A DNA stretch of 8,230 nt from Treponema_I sp045599005 (lineage in GTDB: Bacteria; Spirochaetota; Spirochaetia; Treponematales; Treponemataceae): assembly GCA_045599005.1 (NCBI GenBank), contig JAZRVF010000017.1, positions 1 to 8,230 on the forward strand. The letters are read 5' to 3'. Within the stretch, counting starts at the first letter, position 1; every line of letters begins with the position of its first letter. Position numbers and translations under genes: made by a program. Below, piece after piece: positions 5,834-8,230 of the stretch. Under the pieces are notes generated by a model. The model was not told where the DNA came from, did not search any database, and worked only from the letters and a program-made list of their open reading frames with translations.

Positions 5834-5935
5834 AACGGGCAGAGGCTTTCACCGGCTTTCTGACAAAAGCCACAGCGCAGTAAACTGCGGTTGTGTTTTG
5901 GTCAGGTTTCCGGTTCCGCCGCTGCCCGTTTTTTT
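5834..5935 (+). terminator. Long-stem intrinsic terminator of the isomerase gene
   Basis: AACGGGCAG (5834-5842) pairs with CTGCCCGTT (5922-5930), followed by a T-run (5929-5935). The interior also folds: ACCGG/CCGGT, CTGAC/GTCAG and an apical CGCAG-taaa-CTGCG. The result is a hairpin of about 97 nt with interruptions, far longer than a minimal terminator. It starts 50 nt after the isomerase stop. On the minus strand no T-run follows, so it should work in the + direction only. Confidence 0.8.
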
Positions 5936-5998
5936 GTGCGACATAGGGCAAACCCTTTTTCCGGGCTGACGGGGTTTCCTGCGCCCTGGACAGTAAAG
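5936..5998. other. Short spacer with a weak bulged hairpin
   Basis: AGGGC-AAACCC (5945-5955) can pair with GGGTTT (5972-5977) and GCCCT (5983-5987), with a 5-nt bulge. It lies just downstream of the minus-strand nuclease stub. No T-run follows on either strand close enough for a standard terminator, so its role is unclear. Confidence 0.35.
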
Positions 5999-6103
5999 CT
6001 AGCTGGCGGTTTTGGCAGTTGCTGCCTGACTGTCAGATTTTGCAACATAATTTCTTGTACTGTTAACAATATCAACGATTTCATCTGTAAAGATTGTTTC
6101 CAT
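5999..6103 (-). pseudogene. DUF1016/YhcG nuclease N-terminal stub
   Basis: ATG at 6101-6103 opens a 34-codon frame beginning METIFTDEIVDIVNSTRNYV. This is nearly identical to the start of the intact nuclease at 7272 (METNFTDEIVDIVSSARNYV). Homology stops after AKS. The next residues contain the 17-bp repeat and then a TAG at 5999-6001. A full protein would be about 350 residues, so this is the truncated start of a further copy of the same gene type. The break coincides closely with the 17-bp repeat, which may mark the recombination point. Confidence 0.75.
6010..6026 (-). repeat. 17-bp short repeat, copy 2
   Basis: Minus-strand copy of GGCAGCAACTGCCAAAA, identical to 3875-3891. It sits exactly where the nuclease stub loses similarity to the intact copy. 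Confidence 0.6.
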
Positions 6104-6158
6104 TTTACTTTCCCTCCACGACGGCGATTTCTTCGTCTGTCAGTCCGTAGAGTTCGTA
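6036..6158. repeat. Direct repeat of about 123 bp, copy 1 (methylase tail plus nuclease start)
   Basis: It aligns without gaps to 7205-7327 (offset 1169) at roughly 85% identity by eye. It covers the end of a LYGLTDEEIAVVE-type frame, the short intergenic gap and the first 23 codons of a DUF1016 gene. Confidence 0.8.
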
Positions 6159-6200
6159 AACTTTCTGGTCAATCTCCTTTTCACAGCTCTGCCGAATCAA
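6105..6200 (-). pseudogene. Eco57I-like methylase C-terminal tail fragment (second copy)
   Basis: The frame encodes EKEIDQKVYELYGLTDEEIA followed by VVEGK and TAA at 6105-6107. The EID..VYELYGLT.EEI.VVE pattern is the characteristic extreme C-terminus of Eco57I/TaqI-like DNA methylases and fused restriction-methylation enzymes. Only about 25 residues show this similarity. The frame overlaps the 3' end of nuclease B and can open no further than a TTG at 6200. The TAA is followed after 1 nt by the ATG of the nuclease stub, so in the parent arrangement the two genes were tightly coupled. It is a fragment with no catalytic part. Confidence 0.6.
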
Positions 6201-7272
6201 ATTTTATTTCCATAATTTCTTTTTGCTTTTCAATTTCAAGTTTAAGCTGCTCTTTTGTTGGAAGATATGTCAGATATTTTGCCTGAAAAATCTGATCCTT
6301 GTCTTTTAAAATACTGTACCTTGCAAGATCAGAACTTGTTTCGGCACACAAAAGAAGTCCAATTGTAGGATTGTCATCTGGAGAACATTTCAATTCATCA
6401 TACATTCGCACATACATATCCATTTGACCAACATCCTGATGAGTAATCTGTTCACTCTTTAAATCAATGAGCAAAAAACATTTCAGAATATAATTATAGA
6501 ATACAAGATCGATGTAATAATCTCCCATGTCTGTTTTGATGTGTTGCTGCCGTGCTACAAATGCATAACCCTTACCAAGTTCAAGAATAAAATTTTTAAG
6601 ATGTGTGATTATTGCATCTTCAAGATTATTTTCTGTAAAGGCTTCATCTCTTTTAAATCCAAGGAATTCAACAAGTACAGGATTTTTCAGATATTCCAAT
6701 TTATTATTCTGGTAGTTTTGTGTTAATTTCTCCATCTCGGATTTTACTTCGTTTTTTTTACCATCAGAAGTTTGCATAAGGCGATAAAAGTATTGTGAAT
6801 CAATATTTCTTTTTAAGGTTCTATAATCCCACTGATTCAATGAAGCTTCATTCATATACCATAACCTTGCCTTATCATCGCTTACGCGAATAAGTCGTTC
6901 GTAATGTGTCCACGAAAGATTATTTGGAAAAATCTTTATATCTGTTGTCTGTTTGTTTATTGACTCGATTTTCAATTGGTCAGGCAATGCCTGACTTATT
7001 GTAAAGTCAGAAAACAGCTGATAAAAGGTGCGAAAGTTTTTAATGTTTGTTTTTGAATATCCGCTGCCAAATTTTTCTGTGAGTGTATTTGAAACGGTTT
7101 CGACTACATACTTTCCATAATCGGCTCTATTTTTGCCATTCTGTTCTTCTATAAAAACTTTCTTCCCAATGAGCCAGCAGCTTGCCACATGAGCCATGTT
7201 TGCGGATTTTGCAACATAATTTCTTGCACTGCTAACTATATCAACGATTTCGTCTGTAAAGTTTGTTTCCAT
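6181..7272 (-). CDS. PDDEXK nuclease of the YhcG/DUF1016 family (nuclease B)
   Basis: The start chosen is ATG at 7270-7272, not the in-frame ATG at 7305, because AAGGAAA lies just upstream and the duplicate copy begins at the same METxFTDEIV. This gives 363 residues. The N-terminal DUF1016_N region (about 1-165) carries the typical LIGKKVFIEEQNGKNRADYG and ARLWYMNEA/W segments. The C-terminal nuclease domain (about 215-330) has GKGYAFVARQQHI, Asp255 in YYIDLVFYN, an Asp270-x-Lys272 pair in LLIDLKSEQ (Asp where the classic motif has Glu, a common variant in this family), and Gln283 in VGQMDMY. Family members often lie beside type I or IIG restriction-modification genes and are presumed DNA nucleases. 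It is AT-rich relative to the isomerase gene and probably acquired. It should be functional as read. Confidence 0.9.
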   Translation of the reverse strand: METNFTDEIVDIVSSARNYVAKSANMAHVASCWLIGKKVFIEEQNGKNRADYGKYVVETVSNTLTEKFGSGYSKTNIKNFRTFYQLFSDFTISQALPDQLKIESINKQTTDIKIFPNNLSWTHYERLIRVSDDKARLWYMNEASLNQWDYRTLKRNIDSQYFYRLMQTSDGKKNEVKSEMEKLTQNYQNNKLEYLKNPVLVEFLGFKRDEAFTENNLEDAIITHLKNFILELGKGYAFVARQQHIKTDMGDYYIDLVFYNYILKCFLLIDLKSEQITHQDVGQMDMYVRMYDELKCSPDDNPTIGLLLCAETSSDLARYSILKDKDQIFQAKYLTYLPTKEQLKLEIEKQKEIMEIKFDSAEL

Positions 7273-7327
7273 CTTATTTCCTTTCCACAACGGCGATTTC
7301 TTCATCGGTTAGACCGTAAAGCTGGTA
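7205..7327. repeat. Direct repeat of about 123 bp, copy 2 (methylase tail plus nuclease start)
   Basis: Partner of 6036-6158, in the same orientation. The two copies flank nuclease B, so homologous recombination between them would delete that gene. Confidence 0.8.
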
Positions 7328-7399
7328 CACAAGCCGGTTTATTTCTTTGTCTGTGGAATCTATCTGCTGTTTTAAGTACAAAATTCCTTTTATAATCAT
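7274..7399 (-). pseudogene. Eco57I-like methylase C-terminal tail, 41-codon frame
   Basis: ATG at 7397-7399, right after the nuclease A stop, opens a frame reading MIIKGILYLKQQIDSTDKEI followed by NRLVYQLYGLTDEEIAVVERK. The LKQQIDSTDKEI-LVYxLYGLTDEEI-VVE pattern is the usual last 35 residues of Eco57I/TaqI-type DNA methylases, following the target-recognition domain. The rest of the enzyme is missing. TAA at 7274-7276 is followed after 1 nt by the nuclease B ATG, and the nuclease B ribosome binding site lies inside this frame, so translating it could couple to nuclease B. It is best explained as the stump of a deleted methylase. A retained small coupling ORF is the alternative. Confidence 0.6.
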
Positions 7400-7401
7400 T
7401 A

Positions 7402-8230
7402 TTACAATTCTCTTAACTCACTTTCGATTTCTTCAATTGTTGGCAGTGAACTTTTTAAATCTACTGGGTAAAGTTTTGCAAGTTCGTATTCAGATACAGC
7501 AAGTGGTTCAGCTGAACTTTCCAAAGAATATTTTGCAAGAATATTATCCTTATCTTTGCAGATTAAGATTCCTAAAGTTGGATTGTCATGCTCAGTCTTT
7601 AAAATATGATTAACTGCGGTAACATAAGTTCCAAGCTGACCGATAAAAGAAGGTTCAAATTTTCCAGTTTTAACTTCTATTACAATATAACATCTAAGAT
7701 TTGTGTTATAAAAAAGCATATCAAGAAATTGTTCTGTGCTGCCAACTTCAAGTCGATATTCCCGTCCCATGTACGCAAAACCTTTGCCTAGTTCAAGCAA
7801 AAATTTTTCTATGTTTCCAATAAGAGCATCTTTAAGTTCTTTTTCATCATAATCTGTGCGAAGAGAAAGAAAATCAAAACTATAAGGGTCTTTTGTTATC
7901 TGCTGAGCAAGATCACCTGCAGGAACCGGCAGTTTTTGAGAAAAATTTGTAACAGCTTTTCCCTGCCGCTCATAAAGATTTGAATCAATAAAGTTTAAAA
8001 GCACATTTCTTGACCAGTTATTTTGAATAATCTGATCAATATAAAACAATGCCTTTTTTGAATCAGTCTTACATTTTTCGATTATCTGTACATGATGTCC
8101 ACATGGGATTCTGCATAAATCGTCAACAAGTTGTTGACGATTTTGAACTTCCCCTTTGTAAAGGTCATAAAAATAAAAAGAGTATTTCAAATTTGTTGGA
8201 GAAAATCCTTTTGCATCTGGAAACTCTGCA
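7402..8230 (-). CDS. PDDEXK nuclease of the YhcG/DUF1016 family (nuclease A), 5' end beyond the window
   Basis: The frame is open to the window edge; 275 codons are visible, ending TAA at 7402-7404. The TTG at 8190 is not the start, because the residues before it, AEFPDAKGFSPTNLKY, are the classic DUF1016_N helix and are in frame. The nuclease domain contains FLLELGKGFAYMGREYRLEV, Asp in FLDMLFYNTN, the ExK pair in VIEVKTGKFEP, and Gln in FIGQLGTYV. It therefore has the canonical D-ExK-Q core, unlike nuclease B, which has DxK. It is clearly divergent from nuclease B, so the two are paralogues from different subgroups and not a recent duplication. A methylase tail fragment follows 2 nt downstream. 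Presumed DNA nuclease linked to restriction-modification. Confidence 0.88.
   Translation of the reverse strand, partial: AEFPDAKGFSPTNLKYSFYFYDLYKGEVQNRQQLVDDLCRIPCGHHVQIIEKCKTDSKKALFYIDQIIQNNWSRNVLLNFIDSNLYERQGKAVTNFSQKLPVPAGDLAQQITKDPYSFDFLSLRTDYDEKELKDALIGNIEKFLLELGKGFAYMGREYRLEVGSTEQFLDMLFYNTNLRCYIVIEVKTGKFEPSFIGQLGTYVTAVNHILKTEHDNPTLGILICKDKDNILAKYSLESSAEPLAVSEYELAKLYPVDLKSSLPTIEEIESELREL

Noticed and set aside
7273..7305. Nuclease B starting at ATG 7305 (11 extra residues)
   Set aside because: The extension overlaps the methylase-tail frame, and the METxFTDEIV start at 7272 has a nearby AAGGAAA. The duplicated stub begins at the same position.

Overview
The window looks like a chromosomal segment of an anaerobic, probably host-associated bacterium. 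A gut or oral spirochaete of the Treponema type is my best guess, with a Firmicute as the alternative. This rests only on protein flavour, purine-rich ribosome binding sites, one TTG start and moderate GC content. No rRNA, tRNA or CRISPR array is visible.

Region 1 (1-1168) is a decay zone. It holds the 3' end of a probable RelE/ParE toxin gene, an IS110-family transposase that has lost its middle and 3' end, the last third of an aspartate/glutamate racemase joined directly to that transposase remnant, and a SAM-dependent methyltransferase whose central SAM-binding part is deleted.

Region 2 (1291-3836) is intact. A small nitroreductase on the + strand ends in an intrinsic terminator and converges with a minus-strand operon. 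That operon runs ABC ATPase (TTG start behind a perfect AGGAGG), six-helix permease (4-bp ATGA overlap), then a YtrA-type GntR regulator. A 35-bp inverted repeat just upstream of the ATPase is the obvious candidate operator, so the operon is probably autoregulated.

Region 3 (3837-4364) has no convincing gene but is rich in structure. It contains a 110-bp foldback palindrome and, directly before the next gene, four consecutive stem-loops flanked by a 12-bp direct repeat that carries the Shine-Dalgarno sequence. This is either a small inserted element that duplicated the ribosome binding site or a structured RNA leader.

Region 4 (4365-5935) is a monocistronic L-fucose/L-arabinose isomerase-family gene followed by an unusually long hairpin terminator.

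Region 5 (5999-8230, minus strand) is clearly AT-richer and looks acquired. It holds two YhcG/DUF1016-type PDDEXK nucleases, the first cut by the window edge. Each is followed by a short reading frame resembling the C-terminal tail of Eco57I-like restriction-modification methylases, and then by the start of another DUF1016 gene. The last of these is only a 34-codon stub. This is a rearranged defence or restriction-type cassette with an imperfect repeat of about 123 bp.
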